From Sphingomonas sp. (GTDB lineage: Bacteria; Pseudomonadota; Alphaproteobacteria; Sphingomonadales; Sphingomonadaceae), in NCBI GenBank assembly GCA_019635535.1, contig JAHBZH010000001.1, forward strand, positions 1,764,995 to 1,828,994: a DNA stretch of 64,000 nucleotides. Direction: 5' to 3'. Position 1 is the first letter of the stretch. The number at the start of each line of letters is the position of its first letter. The notes below the pieces were generated by a model. That model saw only the letters and a list, made by a program, of their open reading frames with translations. It made no database searches and had not been told where the DNA came from. Shown here one piece after another: positions 35,488-43,014 of this stretch. The translations under genes and the position numbers were made by a program.

Positions 35488-35633
35488 GTCGAAGCCTCTC
35501 AAGCGCATACAGGGGCGAACGGCCCGGCCTTTACACCCGCGCCCGCCGGGCCGCAAATGCCGGTTGCGCCCGCGCGCACCGCCTCCTACGTCCGGGCATA
35601 TCCCTCGCTTTCGTGCTTTTCGGAAAGACATTC

Positions 35634-36614
35634 ATGGCCGCGACCCATTCGACCCGCATGCTCATTCTCGGTTCCGGCCCGGCCGGGCTCACCGCCGCCA
35701 TCTATGCGGCGCGCGCCGGCCTGGCGCCGATCGTGGTGCAGGGGATGCAGCCGGGCGGCCAGCTCACCATCACCACCGATGTCGAGAATTATCCGGGCTT
35801 CGCCGACGTCATCCAGGGCCCTTGGCTGATGGAGCAGATGCAGAAGCAGGCCGAACATGTCGGCGCGCGGATGGAATGGGACCACATCGTCGACATCGAC
35901 CTGTCCCAGCGCCCGTTCCGGATGACCGGCGACAGCGGCACCGTCTATCTGGGCGACACGCTCGTCATCGCCACCGGCGCGCAGGCGAAATGGCTGAACC
36001 TGGCGTCGGAGGAGCGGCTGAAGGGGAAGGGCGTCAGCGCCTGTGCGACCTGCGACGGCTTCTTCTACCGGGGCAAGAAGGTGATCGTGATCGGTGGCGG
36101 CAACACCGCGGTCGAGGAAGCGCTCTACATGACCAATCACAGCCATGACGTCACCCTGATCCACCGCCGCGATCACCTGCGCGCCGAGAAGATCCTGCAG
36201 GACCGGCTGTTCGCCCACCCGAACATCAAGGTGCTGTGGAATCGCGAGGTCGCGGAATTCATTGGCGAGGGCACGCCGGAGGGGCTGGTGGCCGCCGACC
36301 TGCGTGATACCCAGACCGGCGAGATCGAGCGGCTGGACATGGACGGCGCCTTCGTCGCGATCGGCCATGTCCCGGCGACGGAATTGTTCAAGGGCAAGCT
36401 CGATCTCGACGCGGACGGCTATATCCCGGTGACGCCCGGCACGGCGCGCACCGCGATTCCCGGTGTTTTCGCCTGCGGCGACGTGATGGACAAAACCTAT
36501 CGCCAGGCCGTCACCGCGGCCGGCACTGGCTGCATGGCGGCGCTGGATGCCGAGCGTTTCCTGGCCGAAGCCGATTTCGAAGCGGCCGAAAGCCGCGCGC
36601 TTCAGGACGCCTGA
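35634..36614 (+). CDS. trxB: thioredoxin-disulfide reductase
   Basis: The 326-residue FAD/NADPH enzyme that keeps thioredoxin reduced. The FAD motif is LILGSGPAGLTAAIYAARAG, the redox-active pair is SACATCDGFFY (Cys137, Cys140), the NADPH motif is IVIGGGNTAVEEALYM with HRRDHLRAE, and the C-terminal FAD motif is GVFACGDVMDKTYRQAV. GGAAAG lies 6 nt before ATG 35634; the in-frame ATG at 35613 is less likely. The stop overlaps the convergent exosortase-associated hydrolase gene by 13 bp. Confidence 0.96.
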   Translation: MAATHSTRMLILGSGPAGLTAAIYAARAGLAPIVVQGMQPGGQLTITTDVENYPGFADVIQGPWLMEQMQKQAEHVGARMEWDHIVDIDLSQRPFRMTGDSGTVYLGDTLVIATGAQAKWLNLASEERLKGKGVSACATCDGFFYRGKKVIVIGGGNTAVEEALYMTNHSHDVTLIHRRDHLRAEKILQDRLFAHPNIKVLWNREVAEFIGEGTPEGLVAADLRDTQTGEIERLDMDGAFVAIGHVPATELFKGKLDLDADGYIPVTPGTARTAIPGVFACGDVMDKTYRQAVTAAGTGCMAALDAERFLAEADFEAAESRALQDA

Positions 36615-37402
36615 ACGCCAAGCCGCCGCAGCGCATCGAGGATCGCGGCGGCGAGCGCGGCCTCGTCGCCGGGCCGCGCGAAAGTGTGGGAATCCGAATC
36701 CAGTTCCTGAATATCGATATTCAGGCCATTGAAACCGTTTGATTTCATTGCCGAACGCGCAGCGATGGCGGTGGCATCTCCGGTGGCAAGGATGACGCAG
36801 GTGGGCAGGCGATGGCGGCGCAGCGCCGCCGCCGTTTCGGCCGCGAGCGTCGCATCTTCCCGCTGGAACAGCCGCGCGATGCCGCGCCACAGCTTGCGCA
36901 GGTCCACTGCGCCGCCGAGTAGTCTTTTCCATCCGTCCAGGCTCAGCAGCCGATCCCGATAATGCGCGCGCACCGCCGCGGACGGCGGTGCGTCCGCGCT
37001 GGCCTCGACCAGCCAGGGATTGACCAGGATCAGCCCGTCCAGCCCGATCGCATCGCCATGCAGCGCCAGCGCCGTCGCCCCGTCGCACAGGCCGAAGCCG
37101 AACAGGCGCTGGAGCGCGGAGGCCTCGCGGCGAAACGCGGTGGCGGCGGCGATCAGATCGGGCCGACTGCCGCGATAGCCCGGATCCTCACCTTCGCTGT
37201 CGCCGACGCCGCGACGATCGAAGCGAAAGGAAGGTATCTCCTGTTCTGAAAGCATCTTAGCGAGTCTTTCATACATTCGGTGCGAGCCGATCCGGCTCTG
37301 GCTGCCGCCCGTCGCCATCAGCAGGCCGATCGTGCCGCTGCCCGCATCGAGCGTGGCGCCGAGCGTCGCGCCTTCGCAGGAGAAGGTCAGGAGGCGGCGC
37401 AT
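36602..37402 (-). CDS. exosortase A system-associated alpha/beta hydrolase 1
   Basis: A 266-residue alpha/beta hydrolase fold protein. MATGGSQSRIGSHRMYERLA follows the first strand; SFRFDRRGVGDSEGEDPGYR is the conserved FDRRGxGxS turn; GFGLCDGATALALHGDAIGL is the nucleophile-elbow position, reading CDG where a canonical GxSxG serine would be. DSDSHTFARPGDEAAL supplies the distal His. This matches the first of two hydrolases regularly encoded with exosortase A loci; the role in polysaccharide synthesis is unknown. It is co-transcribed after hydrolase 2 with overlapping reading frames. ATG 37402 or 37414 are possible starts, neither with a clear ribosome-binding site. Confidence 0.85.
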   Translation of the reverse strand: MRRLLTFSCEGATLGATLDAGSGTIGLLMATGGSQSRIGSHRMYERLAKMLSEQEIPSFRFDRRGVGDSEGEDPGYRGSRPDLIAAATAFRREASALQRLFGFGLCDGATALALHGDAIGLDGLILVNPWLVEASADAPPSAAVRAHYRDRLLSLDGWKRLLGGAVDLRKLWRGIARLFQREDATLAAETAAALRRHRLPTCVILATGDATAIAARSAMKSNGFNGLNIDIQELDSDSHTFARPGDEAALAAAILDALRRLGVQAS

Positions 37403-38061
37403 TGCGCGTGCCATGCGGCGATGTCCGCCGCCATCGCCTCGGCCAGTGCCGGCGCCGTGCCGGGCTCCGATCGCCGCCACAGAGCCGGACCGGGAAATTT
37501 CACGTCGGCCGGCCCCGCATCGCTCGCCAGCCGGGCGACCCGCAGCGGCTCCTGCGCGAACGGCCTGGCGTCCTGCAGCCGGCCGCGAATGTCGGGGTCG
37601 GGCGCGTAGCCGGCCCATTCCACCCCCGCGAGGCCGGCCCGGACCATGTCGCGCGCCAGAGTGGCGCCCTCGACCGGGGCGAGCCGCCACCAGCCGACCG
37701 CTGCCGCCATGTCGTCGATCAGCGCGCCGCCGCGCAGCGAAGCCGCCAGCGGCGCCCGCCCGGAGCGCGTGTGCACATATGCAGCCGCGGCGATGACGTC
37801 ATGCCGCCAGCCGTCCCACCGCGCCGCCGCCAGCGCCGCTTCGCTCTCGCCCGTCCCGGCCAGGTCGGGCAGCCAGCAGCCGAAGCCGCGCGCCGCCAGC
37901 GCGCGCATCGTCGCGGCGATCAGCGCGCGGGTGCGGTTCAGCTCCTCGAAGAGCGGCGCCACGAACAGGATCGGCGGCGCCTCGGCCGGCCCGATCCGCA
38001 TCATCCATTCCTCGCCTGCCTCGCTCCCGTAGGTCTCGTAGGCGAGGCCGGCGCCGATCAC
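37387..38061 (-). CDS. exosortase A system-associated alpha/beta hydrolase 2
   Basis: A 224-residue hydrolase-like protein. PPILFVAPLFEELNRTRALI, then GFGCWLPDLAGTGESEAALA, mark the strand-loop region typical of the second exosortase-associated hydrolase. LAASLRGGALIDD is the nucleophile-elbow region with Ser. GTG 38061 overlaps the stop of the acyl carrier protein gene (GTGA), indicating translational coupling. Placement directly after an acyl carrier protein suggests an acyl-transfer or thioesterase role, but this is inference. Confidence 0.83.
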   Translation of the reverse strand: MIGAGLAYETYGSEAGEEWMMRIGPAEAPPILFVAPLFEELNRTRALIAATMRALAARGFGCWLPDLAGTGESEAALAAARWDGWRHDVIAAAAYVHTRSGRAPLAASLRGGALIDDMAAAVGWWRLAPVEGATLARDMVRAGLAGVEWAGYAPDPDIRGRLQDARPFAQEPLRVARLASDAGPADVKFPGPALWRRSEPGTAPALAEAMAADIAAWHAQCAAS

Positions 38062-38336
38062 TGCAGCGCCTTGGTCCGGACGAAGGAGAGGAGCGATCCG
38101 AAGGTCTCCAGCATGTCGGCATCGACCTCGTCATCCTCGATGGCGATGCCGAGCCGCTCCTCGAGCTCGGTCAGCAGCCCGGCCACCGCCATGGAATCGA
38201 ATTCGGGCAGCGCGCCGAACAAGGCGGAGCTTTCGTCGAATGCCGCGACCCGCTTCTCCGGCAGGCCGAGCACGTCGACCAGCACCGCGCGCAGCGTGAT
38301 CTCGACCTCTTCCCCGTCGCTTGCGGCCAGATTCAC
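38058..38336 (-). CDS. acyl carrier protein of the exosortase A locus
   Basis: The 92-residue phosphopantetheine-binding protein carries PEFDSMAVAGLLTELEERLG, where Ser48 of the DSM motif is the 4'-phosphopantetheine attachment site, and acidic helices II and III (IEDDEVDADMLETFGSLLSF). It is not the fatty-acid AcpP. It is encoded beside two hydrolases, a GNAT protein and, divergently, an acyl-CoA ligase, so it probably carries an activated acyl or aminoacyl group for decoration of the exopolysaccharide. Confidence 0.88.
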   Translation of the reverse strand: MNLAASDGEEVEITLRAVLVDVLGLPEKRVAAFDESSALFGALPEFDSMAVAGLLTELEERLGIAIEDDEVDADMLETFGSLLSFVRTKALQ

Positions 38337-38373
38337 GTCGGAAAATCCTTACTGCCCCCGAAACGGGCTGCGC

Positions 38374-39378
38374 CTAACCGCTTCGCCAGCGCCCTGCAAG
38401 CGCCGAGGCCGCATCGCGCGCCATGGCGGCAAGGCCCCGCAGGGAGCGGCGGTCATAGGCGGCAAGGTGCCAGAGCATCCGCCGCTCGCCCATCCAGTCG
38501 GCCTTGTAGGGCTCGTCGCCGGTGCCGTAGTCGACCCTGTTCACCCGGTCTCGGTCGAGCACATGGCGGAACATCGCCTCGGTCAGGATCGTGCCGGGCG
38601 ACAGCGCCCTGGCGTCTTCGGCATAAGCCAGCTTGTGGATCGTCGCCTCATCATTCTCGACCAGCCAGAGCTGCGCCGCGACCGGGGTGCCGTCCTTATA
38701 GGCGAGGCCCAGCCGCAAGGCGCCGGCCGCGCCTTCCTGCTCGGCGAGCGCGCGCAGGAACGGGAAGGAGCCTTCCTCGGGCTTCCAGCTGGCGCGATAG
38801 ACGGCCTCGTAATCCGTCCAGGCGGCGGCATCGAAGTCGTCATGGACGCGCACCTCCAGCCCCGCCGCCTTCGCTTTGCGGCGGAAGGTATTGCGCAATC
38901 TGGCCGGGCGCGTGGCCCAATAAGCGACGAAATCCATGCCGGCCGTGTCGATCCGCCAGTTCGCCTTGCCGGGCCGCATCCGCACCGCCCAGCCGGTGCG
39001 CTTCAGCCCCGCCGCCAGAGGCTCGGGCCGCTCGATCGGACCAAGGTCGAGGCAAGCAATGTCTTGTTTTCGCAAGTCTTTCGCTAATGACGTCATGACG
39101 TCATCCCGCTCCGACCCGACAATTCCGACGCGCAGCGCATACCAGTTCGCATAGGCCATGGCGGCATGGCCTTTCGCCGCCAGGAACAGCCAGGCGCGCC
39201 CATCGCCTTCGCCGGCGCGGATCGCCAACAGGCGCCCGGGCGGCGGGCAATGGGCTGCCACGAGCCGGAACCAGTCCAGTCGCTCGAACAGGCACGGGCG
39301 CGCGGCACGGTCCAGCGCGCCGCCCGCATCGCGCGCGACCTCGTCGAGATCGTGGAAAAGCCCTATATTAACCGCCAC
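38374..39378 (-). CDS. GNAT/FemAB-like acyltransferase of the exosortase A locus
   Basis: The 334-residue protein has a duplicated GNAT fold of the BioF2/CelD type. CLFERLDWFRLVAAHCPPPG is at the N-terminus; PARLRNTFRRKAKAAGLEVR is the basic helix. ALRLGLAYKDGTPVAAQLWL, then EATIHKLAYAEDARALSPGT and VDYGTGDEPYKADWM, form the acyl-CoA-binding half. It probably transfers an acyl or amino-acyl group in exopolysaccharide biosynthesis. The start is GTG 39378. Inside the gene a 50-bp AT-rich patch ends in two abutting TGACGTCA palindromes (39088-39103). It is the first gene of the leftward operon, 50 bp from the divergent ligase gene. Confidence 0.83.
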   Translation of the reverse strand: MAVNIGLFHDLDEVARDAGGALDRAARPCLFERLDWFRLVAAHCPPPGRLLAIRAGEGDGRAWLFLAAKGHAAMAYANWYALRVGIVGSERDDVMTSLAKDLRKQDIACLDLGPIERPEPLAAGLKRTGWAVRMRPGKANWRIDTAGMDFVAYWATRPARLRNTFRRKAKAAGLEVRVHDDFDAAAWTDYEAVYRASWKPEEGSFPFLRALAEQEGAAGALRLGLAYKDGTPVAAQLWLVENDEATIHKLAYAEDARALSPGTILTEAMFRHVLDRDRVNRVDYGTGDEPYKADWMGERRMLWHLAAYDRRSLRGLAAMARDAASALAGRWRSG

Positions 39379-39428
39379 CGCTTTATGCCCTCTTGCCGCC
39401 GGCCTATCATGGCGGCGTTTAAGCGAGA

Positions 39429-40934
39429 ATGAAGGTGCCGGATCCGACGCCCCGCCCGCTCGATCATCTGACGCTGCGCGGGGACCGCGGCGCGCCGGCG
39501 CTCGTCATGCGCGAAGGCACTTTGGACTATGCGGGGCTGGAGGATGCGGTGGCCATGCTGGCCGGTGGATTGAAGGCGAGGGGACTTGCCGCCGGCGAGC
39601 GGATCGCGAGCTGGCTCCCCAAGACCCGCCTTGCCGCCTTGCTGCCGCTCGCCGCGGCACGGACTGGGCTGATCCATGTGCCGATCAATCCCTTGCTCAA
39701 GCGTGCTCAGATCGCCCATATCCTCGCCGATAGCGGTGCGCGACTGCTGCTCAGCGGTGGTGCCCGGATCGCTTCGCTGGAGCCGGGCGACGTGCCGGAA
39801 GGCTGCGATGTGCTGGACGAGGCGGGGAGCGCGGCGTTGTCCGACCATACGGATCGCCTGCCGCCATCCGGCCACGATCCCGAAGACCTCGTCGCCTTGC
39901 TCTACACATCGGGTTCCACTGGCCGGCCCAAGGGCGTGATGCTGAGCCACGCCAATCTCTGGCTCGGCGCGATCGGCGTGGCGCATTATCTGCGGCTGAC
40001 GCCGGACGATCGCGTGCTCGCCGTGCTGCCCTTCAGTTTCGATTATGGCCAGAACCAGTTGCTGTCGGCCTGGGCGGCGGGCGGCTGCGTGGTTCCACTC
40101 GATTATCTCGCCGGCAAGGATGTGATCCGCGCGGTGGAAACCCATAAAATCACTACATTGGCGGGCGTTCCTCCGCTGTTCGTGCAGCTTGTCGAGACGC
40201 CCTGGCCGCTGGCCGCGGCGCTGTCGCTGCGGCGGCTCACCAATAGCGGCGGCAAGCTGCCGCCCTCCGTGATCCGCCGGATGCGCGAGCTCTTTCCCGC
40301 CGCCGACATCTATTCGATGTACGGCCTGACCGAGGCGTTCCGTTCGACCTTCCTGGAACCCGCCTTGCTCGACGATCATCCGGACTCGATCGGCACGGCG
40401 GTCCCCTTCGCCGAGATTCTGGTGGTCGGCCCGGACGGCGTGGAGGCGACGGAGGGCGAGCTGGTCCATGCCGGCCCGCTGGTCGCGAAAGGCTATTGGA
40501 ACGATCCGGAGCGTACCGCCGAGCGTTTCAAACCTGCGCCCGCCAACTCGGCCTATGGCGGTATGGCGGTGTGGTCCGGCGACAGGGTGCGCAAGGACGA
40601 TGAAGGGCTGCTCCATTTCGTCGGGCGCGAGGACGGGATGATCAAGACCTCCGGCAACCGCGTCAGCCCGACCGAGGTGGAGGAGGCGGCGATCGCGTCG
40701 GGATTGGTAACGGAAGCCGTGGCGCTGGGCGTACCCGATCCGCGGCTCGGCGAGGCGATCGCGCTGATTGTGCGCCCCGACCGGCGGGGCGAGGAAGGTG
40801 CCTTGCGCGCGTATCTCAGACGCGAATTGCCCAATTTCATGCAGCCGGGGCCGATCCTGTGGCGCGACGACCTGCCGCGCAGTCCGAACGGCAAGCTCGA
40901 CCGCGTGGCATTGAAGGCGGAGCTGATGGCATGA
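39429..40934 (+). CDS. acyl-CoA ligase (AMP-forming), exosortase A system-associated
   Basis: The 501-residue adenylate-forming enzyme carries the P-loop LLYTSGSTGRPKGVMLSHAN (about 158-177), SMYGLTEAFRSTFLEP (A5), WSGDRVRKDDEGLLHFVGRE (A7/A8) and the catalytic-lysine region PRSPNGKLDRVALKAEL. It activates a carboxylic acid as acyl-AMP and then loads CoA or the neighbouring acyl carrier protein. It is the first gene of the rightward operon, facing the hydrolase/ACP/GNAT operon across only 50 bp, so a shared divergent promoter region is likely. The stop overlaps the decarboxylase start (ATGA). Confidence 0.9.
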   Translation: MKVPDPTPRPLDHLTLRGDRGAPALVMREGTLDYAGLEDAVAMLAGGLKARGLAAGERIASWLPKTRLAALLPLAAARTGLIHVPINPLLKRAQIAHILADSGARLLLSGGARIASLEPGDVPEGCDVLDEAGSAALSDHTDRLPPSGHDPEDLVALLYTSGSTGRPKGVMLSHANLWLGAIGVAHYLRLTPDDRVLAVLPFSFDYGQNQLLSAWAAGGCVVPLDYLAGKDVIRAVETHKITTLAGVPPLFVQLVETPWPLAAALSLRRLTNSGGKLPPSVIRRMRELFPAADIYSMYGLTEAFRSTFLEPALLDDHPDSIGTAVPFAEILVVGPDGVEATEGELVHAGPLVAKGYWNDPERTAERFKPAPANSAYGGMAVWSGDRVRKDDEGLLHFVGREDGMIKTSGNRVSPTEVEEAAIASGLVTEAVALGVPDPRLGEAIALIVRPDRRGEEGALRAYLRRELPNFMQPGPILWRDDLPRSPNGKLDRVALKAELMA

Positions 40935-42166
40935 GCAAGCCGATGGGCCCGATCCCGCCCGGCTTCGCGGCGGATACGGACGGCATGCTGCTGATCGGCG
41001 GCCGCCGCGCCGATGCGCTTGTGGCCGAGGCGGGGGACACGCCGCTCTTCGTCTACGATCTCGCCATGATCGATGCCCGGATCGCGCGCTTTCGCGCCGC
41101 CTTTCCCGGAATCCACCTTCATTATGCCCTGAAAGCAAACCCTTATCCGCCCTTGCTGCGGCATATGGGCGATAAGGTGGACGGTGTGGACCTCGCTTCG
41201 GGCGGAGAATTGGCCATCGCTCGTGAAGCGGGGATCGATACGGCGGCGACCAGCTTCGCGGGCCCGGGCAAGCGCGACGCCGATCTGGAAGCGGCGATCG
41301 GCGCCGGCGTCACGCTCAATCTGGAGTCCGAAGGGGAGGCGGACCGCGCGCTGGCCATCGCCGGACGCCTCGGCATCCGTCCGCGCCTGGCCGTGCGGGT
41401 CAATCCGGATTTCGAGATCAAGGGATCGGGCATGCGGATGGGCGGCGGCGCCAAGCCCTTCGGCGTCGATGCCGCGCGGGTGCCGGCGCTGGTACAAAGG
41501 ATAATGGCGGCGGAGGCCGACTGGCGCGGCTTCCACATCTTCGCCGGCTCGCAGGCGCTGAGCGCCGAGGCATTGATCGAGGCGCAGCGCGCCACGCTGG
41601 CGCTTGCCGCGGAGCTGGCGAAGGAGGCTGGCGCCGCGCCCCCGCTGGTCAATCTCGGCGGCGGCTTCGGCATCCCCTATTTTCACGGCGAGACCGCGCT
41701 CGATGCGGAAGCGATCGGCGGCGAACTTATTTCAGTTCTAAGAAATCGATCACAAATTATTGAAAATACGCAATTTGCTATTGAACTTGGCCGCTGGCTG
41801 GTCGGCGAATCCGGGGTCTATCTGACCCGGATCGTCGATCGCAAGCAGAGCCACGGCAAGACCTTCCTTGTCGTCGATGGCGGCATGCACCACCAGCTCG
41901 CCGCCTCCGGCAATTTCGGCCAGGTGGTGCGCCGCAACTATCCCGTCGCCATCGCCTCGCGCTTCGGCGCCGCGCCGGAGGAGGAGGCGAGCATCGTCGG
42001 CTGCCTGTGCACCCCGCTCGACCGGCTCGCCGACGATGTCATGCTGCCCGCCGCCCGCCCCGGCGATCTCGTCGCCATCTTCCTCGCCGGCGCCTATGGC
42101 CGCACCGCCAGCCCGCAGGCCTTTCTCGCCCAGCAGGCGGCACGCGAGACGGTCGTCGGCGGTTAA
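40931..42166 (+). CDS. PLP-dependent decarboxylase, exosortase A system-associated
   Basis: The 411-residue fold-III PLP enzyme is of the diaminopimelate/ornithine decarboxylase type. The PLP lysine is Lys68 in LHYALKANPYPP; FHIFAGSQALSAEAL and LVNLGGGFGIPYF hold the cofactor phosphate. The C-terminal GCLCTPLDRLADDV has the Cys of the second active-site half, and FLAGAYGRTASPQAF follows. It is likely to make an amine for attachment to the polysaccharide via the adjacent ligase/ACP system. Codons for ELISVLRNRSQIIENTQFAI (41727-41786) are strikingly AT-rich compared with the rest, without any break in the protein. Confidence 0.9.
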   Translation: MSKPMGPIPPGFAADTDGMLLIGGRRADALVAEAGDTPLFVYDLAMIDARIARFRAAFPGIHLHYALKANPYPPLLRHMGDKVDGVDLASGGELAIAREAGIDTAATSFAGPGKRDADLEAAIGAGVTLNLESEGEADRALAIAGRLGIRPRLAVRVNPDFEIKGSGMRMGGGAKPFGVDAARVPALVQRIMAAEADWRGFHIFAGSQALSAEALIEAQRATLALAAELAKEAGAAPPLVNLGGGFGIPYFHGETALDAEAIGGELISVLRNRSQIIENTQFAIELGRWLVGESGVYLTRIVDRKQSHGKTFLVVDGGMHHQLAASGNFGQVVRRNYPVAIASRFGAAPEEEASIVGCLCTPLDRLADDVMLPAARPGDLVAIFLAGAYGRTASPQAFLAQQAARETVVGG

Positions 42167-42275
42167 GGCTTGCCCGGCCCGCGTCCCGTTCTGGGACGTG
42201 GCCCAAAAGCCCCTTGTTCCTAACCGGAATTTTACCTCTTCCCACCATAGCGGGGCGTTGAAATCCCGCGCCTCG

Positions 42276-42297
42276 GGCGGTCCCGCTCAGGGACGCC
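42276..42297 (+). other. hairpin in the leader of the polysaccharide export genes
   Basis: GGCGGTCCC (42276-42284), loop GCTCA, GGGACGCC (42290-42297) form a stem with one bulged G, 37 nt before the ATG of the export lipoprotein. Another small hairpin (CGTCCC-GTTCT-GGGACG, 42182-42198) lies 15 nt after the decarboxylase stop. Together they could attenuate or process mRNA between the two halves of the locus. Confidence 0.4.
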
Positions 42298-42334
42298 GGG
42301 GAACGGCTGAAAAGCCCTGTGAAGAGGACCGAAG

Positions 42335-42973
42335 ATGCGCCCGTCCCTGACGACCTGCCTGGCCTGCCTGATCGCCGTGTCGATAAGCGGCTGCACGACC
42401 ACCGGGGGGAATGGCGCCAGCCTGCCGCCGGCCAGCTTCGTCGGCGCCGCCGATGTGGCGGGGGAAAGCTACCAGATCGGCGCGCTTGACGAGATCACCG
42501 TCTTCGTCTGGCGCAATCCGGAGCTCGGCGCGCGCGTCCAGGTCCGGCCCGACGGGCGGATTACCACGCCGCTGATCAGCGACCTGGTCGCGGTCGGCAA
42601 GACCCCGGCGCAGCTCGCCGAGGACATCCGCACCGTGCTCGCCGAATATATCCAGGACCCACTCGTCTCGGTCATGGTCGATCGCCCGCAGGGCACGTTC
42701 GCGCAGCAGATCCGCATCGTCGGCGCCACCGAGCGGCCGGCGGCGATCCCCTATCGCGCCAACATGACCCTGCTCGACGCGATGATCGCCGTCGGCGGCC
42801 TCTCCGAATATGCCGCCGGCGATCGCGCCCGGCTGGTGCGCACCGATCGCGAGAGCGGCCAGCAGCGCGAATATGATCTGCGCATCGCCCGCCTGCTGCG
42901 GCGCGGCGACGTCAGCGCGAACGTCCGGCTCGAGCCGGGCGACGTGATCATCATTCCCGAAAGCATGTTCTGA
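42335..42973 (+). CDS. polysaccharide export lipoprotein, XrtA-associated (Wza/KpsD-like)
   Basis: A 212-residue lipoprotein. The signal peptide ends in the lipobox VSISGC (Cys at about residue 20). SYQIGALDEITVFVWRNPEL begins the poly-export domain, then VQVRPDGRITTPLISDLVAV, and a SLBB-like part (IRIVGATERPAAIPYRANMT to LEPGDVIIIPESMF). It is shorter than Wza and lacks the C-terminal membrane-spanning helix, like other exosortase-linked export proteins. It would form the periplasmic/outer-membrane channel for the exopolysaccharide with the adjacent outer-membrane barrel. GAAGAGGA lies shortly before ATG 42335. Confidence 0.92.
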   Translation: MRPSLTTCLACLIAVSISGCTTTGGNGASLPPASFVGAADVAGESYQIGALDEITVFVWRNPELGARVQVRPDGRITTPLISDLVAVGKTPAQLAEDIRTVLAEYIQDPLVSVMVDRPQGTFAQQIRIVGATERPAAIPYRANMTLLDAMIAVGGLSEYAAGDRARLVRTDRESGQQREYDLRIARLLRRGDVSANVRLEPGDVIIIPESMF

Positions 42974-43014
42974 TCCGGCGTGCCCGCCGATCCCAGCGAG
43001 GACGATAGCCGCCG

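Noticed and set aside
41731..41780. Frameshift or foreign insertion in the decarboxylase gene
   Set aside because: The reading frame continues without a break and the encoded residues fit the fold; only codon composition is unusual, so it is kept as a finding, not as a pseudogene.
42167..42334. Sigma54 promoter (GG-N10-GC type) before the export lipoprotein gene
   Set aside because: TGGCCC and TTGTT are present at 42200-42220, but the spacing is about four bases too long for a -24/-12 element.
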